Shown piece by piece: positions 35,297-45,200 of a stretch of 64,000 nucleotides of DNA (position 1 is its first letter; every line of letters starts with the position of its first letter). Source of the stretch: Candidatus Nanopelagicales bacterium (GTDB lineage Bacteria > Actinomycetota > Actinomycetes > S36-B12); contig JAGYJP010000005.1 in NCBI GenBank assembly GCA_018402075.1, positions 51,858 through 115,857 of the forward strand, written 5' to 3'. The notes below the pieces were generated by a model. That model was not told the origin of the DNA. It worked only from the letters and a program-made list of their open reading frames with translations, and did not search any database. A program made the translations under genes and the position numbers.

Positions 35297-35587
35297 ATGA
35301 GAGCATTTTTGCTTACGGGTGGGCTTGGAACTAAGGTGCTGAGGCAAACCGAATTCAGGCCGAAGCCCATGAAGGGGGGAGGACCGAATAATTCGTTGGC
35401 CATCTCGGATTTATTCGTGTGGATTGCAGGCATGATTCGGTCCCCTATTCAATTTTGGAGCGGTGAGGTTCGACCCAGTGATCAGATGATCTTCATTTTG
35501 GACAATGCTCTCAGCATGCAACTTAGAGCTGGGATGGCTCCGACTTTCCTTGAGGAGGATCTATCTGACCTGTGGGAGCAAGGGTGA
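35297..35587 (+). pseudogene. Internally deleted duplicate of rfbF
   Basis: The frame begins MRAFLLTGGLGTKVL, then TEFRPKPM, matching MKAILLAGGLGTRIR and TEFRPKPM of intact rfbF at 37109. After the nucleotide-binding segment similarity stops, and the last residues (LEEDLSDLWEQG) resemble the rfbF C-terminus (ESKILNDLWDSG). At 96 codons it lacks most of the 256-residue enzyme, including the sugar-binding part. About 110 bases upstream also match the region before rfbF (CCGGCC.CCT.TGAGAAG, then CGCTAACAT). The copy has diverged, so the duplication is not new. It could still drive the membrane-protein gene that overlaps its stop codon. Confidence 0.65.
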
Positions 35588-36960
35588 CAGCGGTGAAGAG
35601 TTTGACACAGGGGAAATGGGTAGCCCTCGTACTCATCGCGATCTACACAGGTTCATGGATGTTTCTTGCCAGAGATCTCACCTTCTACTGGGATGATTAT
35701 TTCATTCTTGAGTCACAGTTCAATGACTCACTGCTTGAACTGATGGCTGCCGGAGTTAATGGGAATTGGTGGCCGCTCTCAACAATTATCACGTGGGTGG
35801 AGGTTCGACTGTTTGGCACCTGGTATGCCGGTTACATCCTGGTCAATACCTTGCTGAGTGCAATTATCGGTCTATTGCTGTGGATGATTGCCAAGGATCT
35901 AGTCCCAAAAAATACTCCTTGGTACCTCCTCGTCCCGTTGCTCATTTATCCGCTCACACTGCAAGTGTCTGTCAATTCGACCGTGCTTACAACTTCATGG
36001 CCAATGAGTGTTGCGTTGGCATTACTAGCAGCACTTGCCATCACGCGACACTGGCATCCACCGCTCGTGGTTATTTTCATGATGATGTCATGGATGGCGA
36101 TGTCTGGCATGTTTGTAATAAATGCAGCGATAATTGCTGCTGTTGCATTGGTGTACTGGGCAAGAACTAACACCTTGTCGCGAAGATACATTTTCCTCGG
36201 GATCGCTATGATTTTTGCCGGGGTTGGGGGAACCCTTGTTGGTTATCAAGTTATGCGTTACGCGCCCTCCAACGATCTAGTGCCGCCGGAGGTTGGCGGC
36301 TTTCTCGTTGAAAACCTTAACGCTGGTCGATTAGTCGAATCTGTTACGTCACTTTCGGTCGGATGGCTCATGTCTCCCCTTATTCCGTTTGCCTACGTCT
36401 ATGAAACGGTGATAACCACTACTGCCATATTTGTTGCCTCTCACATCTTGATCCTGACTACATTGAGTCTTGCGATAGGTACCGTGGGGTATTTATTGGT
36501 GAGAAAAGCCCCCAGAGTGCAGTGGGCAATGAAGGATCTTCTTCCACTTGTCGCGGTACTGCTGGGCCCCGTTGTACTCCTTGCAGCCGTCATGGCAATC
36601 GCTCGCAGTGGAAATATGTTCCCGCCTCGGTACGGGATGATGTGGTTGATCCCCGTAGCCTTTTTTTGGCTACTGCTAACGGCTACGTTGGCGAAAACCT
36701 CAACTGGAGTCAGGAGGGTCCTTGGGGTCCTTGGATCTGGAATTCTCCTCTTCGCCGTCGTCATGTTTCCCACGACGGCATCTCAAGCGATAGACGTGGA
36801 TCGGCCGCGACTCGAGCAAAGTGCGAAACAGGATGAACTCATTTCATTGTGCGTCAAGGGTCAAGAGGTAGCGCCCCTAGAGACGATGGCTCCGGGGCTT
36901 GAACCCGCTAAGTTCTGTCCGATAATGCGGCAGCTTAATGCCGTTTGGTGGTTCAGGTGA
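35584..36960 (+). CDS. GT-C-like polytopic membrane protein
   Basis: A protein of about 458 residues with ten or more membrane segments. An early outer loop reads TFYWDDYFILESQF: paired aspartates after the first helix are the usual catalytic site of GT39/GT83-type GT-C enzymes. NGNWWPLSTIITW follows. GTG at 35584 overlaps the stop of the rfbF remnant (GTGA); GTGs at 35572 and 35593 are alternatives. A short Cys-containing tail (SLCVKGQEV...FCPIMRQL) ends the protein. Lipid-linked-sugar transferase function is inferred. Confidence 0.65.
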   Translation: MTAVKSLTQGKWVALVLIAIYTGSWMFLARDLTFYWDDYFILESQFNDSLLELMAAGVNGNWWPLSTIITWVEVRLFGTWYAGYILVNTLLSAIIGLLLWMIAKDLVPKNTPWYLLVPLLIYPLTLQVSVNSTVLTTSWPMSVALALLAALAITRHWHPPLVVIFMMMSWMAMSGMFVINAAIIAAVALVYWARTNTLSRRYIFLGIAMIFAGVGGTLVGYQVMRYAPSNDLVPPEVGGFLVENLNAGRLVESVTSLSVGWLMSPLIPFAYVYETVITTTAIFVASHILILTTLSLAIGTVGYLLVRKAPRVQWAMKDLLPLVAVLLGPVVLLAAVMAIARSGNMFPPRYGMMWLIPVAFFWLLLTATLAKTSTGVRRVLGVLGSGILLFAVVMFPTTASQAIDVDRPRLEQSAKQDELISLCVKGQEVAPLETMAPGLEPAKFCPIMRQLNAVWWFR

Positions 36961-37096
36961 GGGCGTCGTCCAATCCGAATTTCTCTGACCGGCCTCCTAT
37001 GAGAAGTGAACCAATGTCTTTGAGATGAATGTGTCGACAAGAGCTTCCTAGTTGCATATGGGTTGATACTTTTGTCGATGGCAGAACCTCTGACGC

Positions 37097-37102
37097 TAAC
37101 AT
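37097..37102 (+). promoter_or_regulatory. -10 box, leaderless start of rfbF
   Basis: TAACAT ends 6 bases before the rfbF ATG and no ribosome site is present. The same box and spacing were copied into the remnant at 35285. Confidence 0.55.
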
Positions 37103-37108
37103 AAAGAC

Positions 37109-37879
37109 ATGAAAGCAATATTGCTTGCCGGTGGTCTCGGAACACGTATCCGTGAAGAAACAGAATTTCGGCCTAAGCCCATGGTGGAGGTCGGGGGGCG
37201 GCCAATTCTCTGGCATATCATGAAGCATCTTTCGCGTTACGGAATCAAGGATTTCATTATTGCGACGGGTTATAAGAGCAACATGATCAAGGAATACTTC
37301 CTCAATTACGAACCATTGGGAAATGATTTCACCATCTCACTGGGGGATCGGGATTCACTCCAAATTCACGGCGAGCATGATGAATCGGACTGGACCGTGA
37401 CAGTGGCTTTTACAGGTGACGCAACTGAGACGGGTGGTCGAGTCCTTAAAGCTTCACAGTATTTGGATCCACAAGAAGACTTCTTTTTAACCTACGGGGA
37501 TGGCTTGGCTAACGTCGATATTGATGAACTAAAAGCAAGGCATAAGGAGTCAGGGAAACTTGCAACCCTTACCACTGTCCAGCCAACCAGTAGATTCGGC
37601 GTCCTTGACCTCGATGCAAATGGTGAGGTCACTTCTTTCCAGGAGAAGCCCCAATTAGAAGGCTGGATAAATATTGGTTTCATGATTCTCAACCCGCAAA
37701 CATTGAGCTACTTCACGGAGGATTGCGTTCTTGAGTCAGGGCCACTTGCTGCCTTAGCGCGCGACAACAATTTGAGTTCCTATAAACATGGTGGCTTTTG
37801 GCAGCCGATGGACACCCTTCGTGAGTCAAAGATTCTCAATGATTTGTGGGACAGCGGCAAACGGCCGTGGCTCAGTTAG
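37109..37879 (+). CDS. rfbF: Glucose-1-phosphate cytidylyltransferase
   Basis: A 256-residue nucleotidyltransferase. The signature GGLGTRIREETEFRPKPM is at 8-25, then VEVGGRPILWHIMKHL, the YGDGLANVD metal-binding segment, and the CTP-enzyme-typical GWINIGFMILNP and GGFWQPMDTLRES. It makes CDP-glucose from CTP and glucose-1-phosphate, the entry to the CDP-3,6-dideoxyhexose pathway run by rfbG and rfbH. It converges with the following minus-strand epimerase, overlapping it by 4 bases. Confidence 0.92.
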   Translation: MKAILLAGGLGTRIREETEFRPKPMVEVGGRPILWHIMKHLSRYGIKDFIIATGYKSNMIKEYFLNYEPLGNDFTISLGDRDSLQIHGEHDESDWTVTVAFTGDATETGGRVLKASQYLDPQEDFFLTYGDGLANVDIDELKARHKESGKLATLTTVQPTSRFGVLDLDANGEVTSFQEKPQLEGWINIGFMILNPQTLSYFTEDCVLESGPLAALARDNNLSSYKHGGFWQPMDTLRESKILNDLWDSGKRPWLS

Positions 37880-38814
37880 TTCCAACGCGGGACAGTGACC
37901 AACGAGTCAAACAATTTCTTGACACCTTGGGCAAGCGTTGTAGGTTCCATTGATATTTCACGTTCAATCCAACTTGGTTGCATTCGCAAATCCCGAGGTT
38001 GAAGTTGGGTGGCTTTACCTTGCGCCATGGTGACTGGGATCTTGCGGTGAGACACATGCGTGACGGTATTAATGACTGTTCCGATGGAACTGTTTTCGCC
38101 GGATCCAATGAGTGAGATTGAGGTTGAAGCCCCAGAATTTTGTGCGAGGTCGATTTCAAGCAGTAACAATCGGGCAGCGTCTGATACATAGATGTAATCC
38201 CGAACAGTATCCAACGGGACATATATCTGTAGTGCTTTGCGAGTTGCCGCCGCGGTGCATAAGCGATTAATCAATCCTTGACGTGGCCCGGGCCAGGGTC
38301 CGTAGAGATTGGTGATCCGAGCAATGTGAACGCGATGCTGCAAGTTTAATTGAGTTACTGCCAGATCCTCGATGGCAATTTTATTGCGCCCGTATTCATT
38401 GATCGCTTGAACAGGGCTATCAACACTAAATGGCGGTGTGGGTGACCCACTGTATACACCCCCAGCGCTAGAAACGATGACTACTGTCGCTCCCATGAGT
38501 GTGTCGATTTGTGTGAGTATGTGAACAAAATCTTGGAATGAGTCGCTCTCGCTTGCCAAATGACTACTTGAAATGGCTACACCCTCTGATCCTGCTGCCC
38601 AAATGATTGTTGGTGCTGTGTCACGTGTGAAGACACTGAATTCTTCAGCCGTTGCCTTGAGGGCATTTTCTCGTTGTGAAGGTGAATTCCAAGGAATAGC
38701 TGTCTGGGGGAAAACTGAATATCCGCCGCGTGCGGCTTCACGGGCAATTGCCGTTCCAAGGAATCCACCTCGACCAAGAATCCACATCGATCTTGCGTTT
38801 TCCATTACCGTCAT
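37876..38814 (-). CDS. NAD-dependent epimerase/reductase of nucleotide sugars
   Basis: A 312-residue extended SDR with WILGRGGFLGTA as nucleotide motif, IIWAAGSEG, VVIVSSAGGVYSG and Y-x3-K in EYGRNK. LYGPWPGPRQGLI and VRDYIYVSDAARLLL are standard for sugar-nucleotide enzymes. A GRGGFLG instead of GxTGFxG motif sets it apart from the other SDRs here. It begins 3 bases after the stop of the GT2 gene on the same strand. It may be a 4-ketoreductase for the CDP-sugar made by rfbF/G/H; the substrate is inferred from place only. Confidence 0.72.
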   Translation of the reverse strand: MTVMENARSMWILGRGGFLGTAIAREAARGGYSVFPQTAIPWNSPSQRENALKATAEEFSVFTRDTAPTIIWAAGSEGVAISSSHLASESDSFQDFVHILTQIDTLMGATVVIVSSAGGVYSGSPTPPFSVDSPVQAINEYGRNKIAIEDLAVTQLNLQHRVHIARITNLYGPWPGPRQGLINRLCTAAATRKALQIYVPLDTVRDYIYVSDAARLLLLEIDLAQNSGASTSISLIGSGENSSIGTVINTVTHVSHRKIPVTMAQGKATQLQPRDLRMQPSWIEREISMEPTTLAQGVKKLFDSLVTVPRWN

Positions 38815-38817
38815 TCT

Positions 38818-39825
38818 TTATTTTTCAGTCGGTGAGACTTCAGGGAAGTGTTTCCTGGGATCATCAACGACAACATAAAGTGGTTTGCCCAGTGACATGT
38901 TGACTGCGGTCCTTAGGTACTGAGCGATAACGCCAAGTGACAATAACGTTAAACCACCGACAACTAATGTGGCGACAAAACTCGAGGTCCACCCTTGCGG
39001 AATTGTGTCCGTGAAAAATCGCTGGAACAGCACCCAGAGTGAAAAAATGATTCCGAGCATGAAAAACACGAATCCGATAATAGACACGATAACCAGTGGG
39101 CGTGTCCCAGAAGAGATCACTAGGCGCCCGAAGTGCGCCAGTAATTTCTTTAACGAGTAGTTACTTGCTTCCCTTCCTTCGCTTCGCATCGGTATTGGAG
39201 TCACTGAACTCGAGGACACGACCCATGACAGTGCGACATCTAAATAGACACCAGGACCCGTGTAGGCGGCGGTGCCTCTAGCAACTTCACCAAGTATCAA
39301 TCGGTAACTATGAAACTGGTTAATATCTGATTCACCGATCAATCGATTAAACATCCAACGTGCGCTCGCAGAACTGAGATTCCGAAATATCCCGTGGGGA
39401 CGCCCATTCGACGGCGAGGCATAAACCAATTGAACCGATTCAGTGAGTGCGCATTCGAGAAGTTGCCCTATAAAGGCAGGATCATGTTGACCATCTTCAT
39501 CTAGGGTGACGACCCACTCGCCAGCAGAGGAGGACATACCTGCCAAAGTTGCCGCGTGTTGCCCATAGTTGCGGGAGAGCCAAATGGGTCGAGCCCATGT
39601 GTAGTGGGCGTCTATTTTCCTGAGACTGTCTGCCGAATGGCGCGAGCCGCCATCCCAGACGAGTAATACCTCAGAAACAACGAAGGATAATCCCGAAGAG
39701 GTTCGTCGGGGCTTGGTCAAAGGCTCAATTTCGGCCAGCAACTGGGGGAGCGTGTTTCCTCCGTTGTACACGGGAATCACAATACTTATCCCGTGAATCA
39801 TGTCACTTGTCATGCTTCCACTCAC
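38818..39825 (-). CDS. GT2 glycosyltransferase with C-terminal membrane pair (GtrB/DPM1-like)
   Basis: About 335 residues: ISIVIPVYNGGNTL, LLVWDGGSRHSADSL, then WVVTLDEDGQHDPAFI with the DED metal site, and two membrane helices (LVIVSIIGFVFFMLGIIFSL, ATLVVGGLTLLSLGVIAQYL). This is the layout of polyprenyl-phosphate sugar synthases. GTG at 39825 is preferred to the one at 39831 because TAGGGT ends exactly 6 bases upstream. It heads a two-gene operon with the epimerase at 37876. Confidence 0.8.
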   Translation of the reverse strand: MSGSMTSDMIHGISIVIPVYNGGNTLPQLLAEIEPLTKPRRTSSGLSFVVSEVLLVWDGGSRHSADSLRKIDAHYTWARPIWLSRNYGQHAATLAGMSSSAGEWVVTLDEDGQHDPAFIGQLLECALTESVQLVYASPSNGRPHGIFRNLSSASARWMFNRLIGESDINQFHSYRLILGEVARGTAAYTGPGVYLDVALSWVVSSSSVTPIPMRSEGREASNYSLKKLLAHFGRLVISSGTRPLVIVSIIGFVFFMLGIIFSLWVLFQRFFTDTIPQGWTSSFVATLVVGGLTLLSLGVIAQYLRTAVNMSLGKPLYVVVDDPRKHFPEVSPTEK

Positions 39826-39831
39826 GGACAC

Positions 39832-39837
39832 ACCCTA
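39832..39837 (-). promoter_or_regulatory. -10 box, leaderless start of GT2 at 39825
   Basis: TAGGGT on the minus strand, 6 bases before GTG at 39825. It forms a divergent pair with the box at 39903. Confidence 0.45.
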
Positions 39838-39902
39838 GCGCCCTGATTTGGAACTTCCGAAGTCATATACAAGTGTCCAAAGGCCTCCGATCCATTGCCC
39901 AA

Positions 39903-39908
39903 TACTAT
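39903..39908 (+). promoter_or_regulatory. -10 box, leaderless start of RmlC-like gene
   Basis: TACTAT ends 6 bases before ATG at 39915; no ribosome site is visible. It fixes the start inside a longer open frame that begins at 39807. Confidence 0.55.
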
Positions 39909-39914
39909 TGGCAC

Positions 39915-40499
39915 ATGGATGATGTGTGGGTTCCGCAATCCATACCTGGTCTGTACACGGTGGGCAAGCCGTTGTTCACAGATTCTCGCGGCTCATTTCA
40001 CAAAATCCTTTGTGAGCCGCCAGCAGGTCTTGTATTACTCCGGCCACTTTTATTCAAGGAAATCTATTGGTCGTCTTCGGAAGAGGGTGTATTCCGCGGC
40101 ATGCATGTTCAAGCCCCGCCCTTTCATGGGAGAAAACTTGTTTTTGCTGCGACAGGGACCGTGAAGGATTATGTGATCGACCTTCGCGTAGGCAGCCCAA
40201 CTTTCCACGAGGTCTGGTCCACCACCCTTTCCGCTGTCAGCGCGGGTGTATTGATCCCAGCAGGGTGTGCACACGGATTCAGTGTCCAGTCGGGCCCCGC
40301 TGTTTTGGTCTACGCTCAAGAGTCTTTTTACAATCAGGAATTCGATACGGGGGTAAACATGGCCTCTCTTGGGCTTTACTCTAGTTTGGCACACGAAAAA
40401 GTGTCCCAACGTGATCTTGACCTACCAACCCTCGCCGAATTTAAGTCCGCTTTCAGGTTCGATGAATCCGAATACCCAAATTGGGAACCTCGATCGTGA
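39915..40499 (+). CDS. dTDP-4-dehydrorhamnose 3,5-epimerase (RmlC)-like cupin
   Basis: A 194-residue RmlC-type epimerase: LFTDSRGSFHKIL (normally DxRGxF), FRGMHVQAPPFHGRKLV with the catalytic His and ligand-binding residues, VKDYVIDLRVGSPTF, and IPAGCAHGFSVQSGPAVLVY. No dTDP pathway genes (rmlA, B, D) are in the window, whereas rfbF and rfbG are, so a CDP-4-keto-6-deoxy sugar is a likely substrate; this is inference. It is coupled to the next gene by a GTGA overlap. Confidence 0.8.
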   Translation: MDDVWVPQSIPGLYTVGKPLFTDSRGSFHKILCEPPAGLVLLRPLLFKEIYWSSSEEGVFRGMHVQAPPFHGRKLVFAATGTVKDYVIDLRVGSPTFHEVWSTTLSAVSAGVLIPAGCAHGFSVQSGPAVLVYAQESFYNQEFDTGVNMASLGLYSSLAHEKVSQRDLDLPTLAEFKSAFRFDESEYPNWEPRS

Positions 40500-41404
40500 C
40501 CATACACTTCCAAGCTGATGCAAATACTTGGTCGGATAAGCGGGTTCTTGTTTCAGGTGCAACAGGATTCATTGGCTCGGAGGTCACGAGGCGGCTATTG
40601 GAACTCAACGCCCAGGTGTCAGTGATCACTCGAACAGAGCCCGCCACGAAGGCCGTTAATTGGATTAGCGCGATGGATAATGGTGGTTTTTCTAGTCAAG
40701 TGATCTCGGAGATTAATCCGGAGGTGGTCATTCACCTTGCTACCCGATTTCAATCGTCACATTCACCTGCGGACATCAAGGGGCTAATAGAAAGCAACGT
40801 GGAGCTTGGAACGAATCTGCTGGAGTCGGCGAAAGAGGCGGGTGCAGTATTTGTCAATATTAATTCTGCGTGGCAGCACTTTGAGTCACGGCAGTATTCA
40901 CCGGTGTCACTGTATGCAGCCACTAAACAGGCATTTGCGGATATTGCCCAGTATTACGGTGAAACAGGTTTAGACCTCCGCAATCTCACTCTGTATGACA
41001 CCTACGGTCCGGCTGACAAGCGAAATAAACTCATACGTCAACTACTCAATGCAGCGAACAGTAACGAGCAGCTCGACATGGGACCGGGTGATCAGTTGAT
41101 CAATCTTCTTTTCGTCAGTGATGTGGTTACGGCCATTCTAGGAATCGCCGGGTTGCCACGTGCCCCAATGCTTCACAACTATGTGGTGAGGGCAGAGAAG
41201 TCAATCTCGATCCGTGAATTAGTCATAGAAATTGAGAAGGTGACGGAAAAGAAACTGAATGTTAATTGGGGTGCTCGTCAGCCGCGACCACGTGAAATGA
41301 CTTCCGATTGGATATTCGGTGAGTTGTTACCGGGTTGGGGAGAACAGGTTAAATTGACCGAAGGACTGACCATCTGTTGGCAGGAACGCATCAGTGAAGC
41401 CTAA
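40496..41404 (+). CDS. NAD-dependent 4-ketoreductase/epimerase of nucleotide sugars
   Basis: A 302-residue SDR: VSGATGFIGSEV nucleotide site, VVIHLATRF, FVNINSAWQHF, and Y-x3-K in LYAATK. The short body and the HLATRF...W(Q)HF pattern resemble CDP-abequose/paratose synthase-like reductases. GTG at 40496 overlaps the RmlC-like stop. With that gene it would carry out epimerisation and final reduction of a CDP-6-deoxy or 3,6-dideoxy sugar. The product cannot be told from sequence. Confidence 0.74.
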   Translation: MTIHFQADANTWSDKRVLVSGATGFIGSEVTRRLLELNAQVSVITRTEPATKAVNWISAMDNGGFSSQVISEINPEVVIHLATRFQSSHSPADIKGLIESNVELGTNLLESAKEAGAVFVNINSAWQHFESRQYSPVSLYAATKQAFADIAQYYGETGLDLRNLTLYDTYGPADKRNKLIRQLLNAANSNEQLDMGPGDQLINLLFVSDVVTAILGIAGLPRAPMLHNYVVRAEKSISIRELVIEIEKVTEKKLNVNWGARQPRPREMTSDWIFGELLPGWGEQVKLTEGLTICWQERISEA

Positions 41405-42224
41405 AGTTTCAATAGTCATTCCCGTGCATAATGGAATGCCATTCATCAAGGAAGCACTTCGATCAGCCCTTGATCAGGATTATGAGAATTTGGAAGTTTT
41501 AGTGGTTGATAATGCATCCCAAGACGGAACCACCCAATGGTTGAAGTCGCAAAACGATCCGCGACTTGTCGTGGTTTACCGTGATGAACTCCAGCCGCCC
41601 GCCCAAAATTGGACCCAAGCCACTGAACTTGCAACGGGTGCTTACGCAAAATTATTGTGCGCGGACGACCTGCTGGATCCCGATATTACTCGCACTCAAG
41701 TTCAGCTTTTGGAGGCGAATCCTAATGCAGTGATCGCGGCGAGTAAGCGCCGAATAATTGACTCACAGGGCAAAATTGTCAAGCAGATCCATGGGCTCAC
41801 CGGCTTGCACACGTGTGAAGACGGTTCAACAGCACTCAAGAAATGTTTCCTAGCCGGCACGAATCTTTTTGGTGAACCGGCCTCGGTCCTTTTCAGAACT
41901 GACGTGATTAAGCAGGTTATGCCTTGGCATGAGTGGTGGCCTTACGTCACCGATATTGCGACTTACGCTCAGGTTCTAAGACATGGTGACTTAGTTACTT
42001 CGGACCGAGTTCAAGCTTCATTTCGAATCGCGGCAACATCATGGAGCGCATCGCTGGTAGGTCAACAAGAGCAACAGTTTGCGGATTGGCAATCAAGTGA
42101 GCTCGACACAAATTTCGTTGTTCTCTCTAAGATGCAGATTGTTCAATCAGCATTTAACTTAAAGGTTCGAACTATCGCTCGAAAGATATTTTTTATGCGG
42201 GAGTCGCGCAAAGCTGACCTATAG
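41394..42224 (+). CDS. GT2 glycosyltransferase
   Basis: A 276-residue GT-A protein with SIVIPVHNGMPFIKEAL, VLVVDNASQDGTTQWL and AYAKLLCADDLLDPDI (acidic ADD metal site), followed by GEPASVLFRTDVI. A soluble sugar transferase of a surface polysaccharide, donor unknown. GTG start, overlapping the reductase gene by 11 bases, third gene of the RmlC-like/reductase/GT2 operon, so the sugar made by those two enzymes is its natural candidate donor. Converges with the 1084-residue membrane protein with a 6-base overlap. Confidence 0.8.
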   Translation: MKPKVSIVIPVHNGMPFIKEALRSALDQDYENLEVLVVDNASQDGTTQWLKSQNDPRLVVVYRDELQPPAQNWTQATELATGAYAKLLCADDLLDPDITRTQVQLLEANPNAVIAASKRRIIDSQGKIVKQIHGLTGLHTCEDGSTALKKCFLAGTNLFGEPASVLFRTDVIKQVMPWHEWWPYVTDIATYAQVLRHGDLVTSDRVQASFRIAATSWSASLVGQQEQQFADWQSSELDTNFVVLSKMQIVQSAFNLKVRTIARKIFFMRESRKADL

Positions 42225-45200
42225 GATTCGCCACAGTTCAAGTCGCTGGTTGCCTTGATCCGTTGGGTATTCGAGACTGGAGAATTGTGCAACCCCTAAA
42301 TTCCCTCCCGGGTACCACTGGGTGGGGCAACCTGTGTCGGTTACCAGGTAGGAAACTCCAGCGGCACGCATCAACTCAAGATCAAGCACACCTGCGTTAG
42401 TCGCCTCAATCAAAGCATCTATTTCGGCTTTCTTCTCAGGCCACGCCAAACCGAGATTGTAAAAAGCTACGGGGACGCCGGTAACAACTTTCAATGTTCG
42501 CGGATCAATGCACGGTTCTGAGGTGACTAGACCCGCAATTAGAGGGTTAGCGTTGACAAGTTCTTCGAGTGCCACTAGCCGAGGGGAATTAAAGTCAATA
42601 TTTCCTTGTTCAGCCACGTACTCTCGGAAGCCTCCAACATTCCACACCGATGCACAAATCAATACGACAGCAAGAGCTGCCAGGATTCGCATTCGGACAT
42701 TCGATCGAAGGGCGGTCACAATCCCAGAGGGGAGCGTGAGAGCAGCTATCACGGCGAAGACAATGACTGAGTTAATCCAGAAGCGATACGGCTCCTGCCC
42801 GAAGCCCCAGAGATTATTAAATGACAACAACATGAATGCAATAAACCAACCAACGAGTAGGGCAATTTCAGGGACGCCCCTTCGGTAAATTTGAGCCCAC
42901 AGAATCAATGCCCAAGTTACGAGGACGGGTGAACCAATCAGAACAAACGCCCAGAGTGGAACTCCCAAGGCCCCCGACTGGTCAACCCGGTAGGCAAGGA
43001 ATGGGTCTTGAGCCAGTGTGCCTGAAATTATCCAGAGTACCTGGGGTGCAGCCCCTAGAGCAAAGGAGAACAGACCAACCGATACCAAAACAAGGCGCTT
43101 CTGGGCGAAGTACCACAATCCAGGCAACGTCGGAATCAGCATTAAGACGTATACAGGTAACGCACCGACCGTTCCTCGCATCAAAGCACCGAGCATCAAT
43201 GCGAACACGAGTATGGCAATCGTGGCAATCAGTAGGTTTCGCGACTTGGAGCGTTGCAGTCCAGCCACCGCGAGTACCCAAAACGTGACGGCGGTAAGTG
43301 TAAGGAAGGAATAGGTCTGGAAGTTGGCGGTTATCCCGATACCCAATCCAGTCAATCCCAATAAAACGATTCGCCGTCGAGGACTCCATTGGGGGCGCCT
43401 GAGTGTCCAGTATCCAAGGGCTAGCGCCGCAGATCCAATGGACAGGCCTACGGCTTCAGCATTAAGTGGGTAAAGCGCACCGTAAGGCCCCCACAGGACT
43501 GCATGTGAGTTCAAATTGACGTACCAGTTGTCAAACAGGACAGCCGAGAGCGGACCAATCCAGAGAAGTACCCCTAACACCAGCGGCGCCCAAGCCCTGC
43601 CAGTGACTCGGTATGCCGCAAATCCAATGAAAGCAAATGACCCTAGGACCACAACTAGACCCAAGAAAGACCACGCAGCAGGAATCCCCATGCCCGTATA
43701 GCTGGCAAATTGACCAATGATTTTGTACCACCAACTGGGATAGAACGAGACACCCGTCTGAGTGAAAGGTTCGACCAGCCCGAAACTTCCGGCTTTCGCT
43801 GAAGCGGAGATTCCTGCATAGGAAAGTTGGTCTGTGGGGAAGTAGCCGCGAAAGAGATTTGCAGCAGGGTTAAGTTCACCAGGTAGTCGCAACAGACTCC
43901 AAGCGGATACAAGGCTGAAAAGCCACGAGAACGCGAACACAATTCGAGGAGTGTAGTGCCGCCAACTCGCTGATCCGGACCTTGCTTTCGGTTTGCGCAG
44001 TAGACCAATCGCTGAATATGCCGCAAGCAAGCTACCGCCGACTCCCAAAAACCACACAGCAGTTGGATTCAATGGGAAGTCTTCCCACCACCAATTTGGT
44101 TCGAAGAACAACTTGAACCAAGTCTCGGCTTGACCATTTGTGTATCGCCGAATCGTGGTCAGGAGGGCAATCGCACTCGCCAGTGGCATAGCAAGAAATA
44201 GCCACACAGCCTGGCCGCGAGATGGGAACTTGCTACTGACTTTAACCACAGTGAAGAACATGAGCACTGCGGTCAGGAAAAGGGGAGCCATGTACCGAGG
44301 TGTCGCGATTGGATAGGTTTGGCCAACAAGAGTTGCCACGTAATACATTTGGATAGCCACCATCAGCACAACGACAAAGCCCACTGCTGCAAGTTGTCGT
44401 TTTCGCGCGCCAGGTAGAAATGTAAAGACAAGACCACCCAGGGTCGCAAGGGTTATTAAGATAACGGAGGCGGGCATTTGTACTTCATGCCAACCAAGGC
44501 CGTAATAGAAAAAGTTGATGTTTCTAAATATTGGTGCACTGGATCCGATGGTTGCGGCAATAACCGAAGGAAGTTCAACGAGGCTCTCAACTAAAATTCC
44601 TGGGTTAAAGAAACTCTTGGCTATTACCGGTGCAAAACCTGCGATCCTGTCAGACTGAATCAAATAGCCAATTATTCCAACTACTCCTGCTAGTGCGACC
44701 AGCAGCCATTTAAATGTTCGATTGCACCGAGGCCAAAAAAGAATAATTGTCGCAATGGAAATGACAACTAAAAAAATTTGAGGATCTTTTCTGCCTCCGA
44801 GTGCGATAGCCACGCTCAGCAATAATCCAAATGAAACGCCTATTATTCGCAGCCAATTGACGGGAGGCTTCAGCAACTGAATCAATGAATAGAGAAATAC
44901 CCAACTGAACACAACTCCGGTGATTGCCCACGTACTTGGGTTAATCGACGGGACATAAAAAGCAGCGAAAGGAATCAAGGAAGTCAGAATCAGAAGCACG
45001 AACCCACGTCTAATGCGCGGTACCCCGGTAATCATTGCTAGGAAAAGCAGAGCGCTAAACAAGAATGCATTAAAAATTCTCATATTCCGAATAGAGGATT
45101 CATAATCGGAACCGAGGAATCGATTCATGACTGTGTAGTAAAAGTTCGAGACATGGATGGTGTTGATCCGAGTCGTTTCTGTTTTGAGACCTGACTGCTC

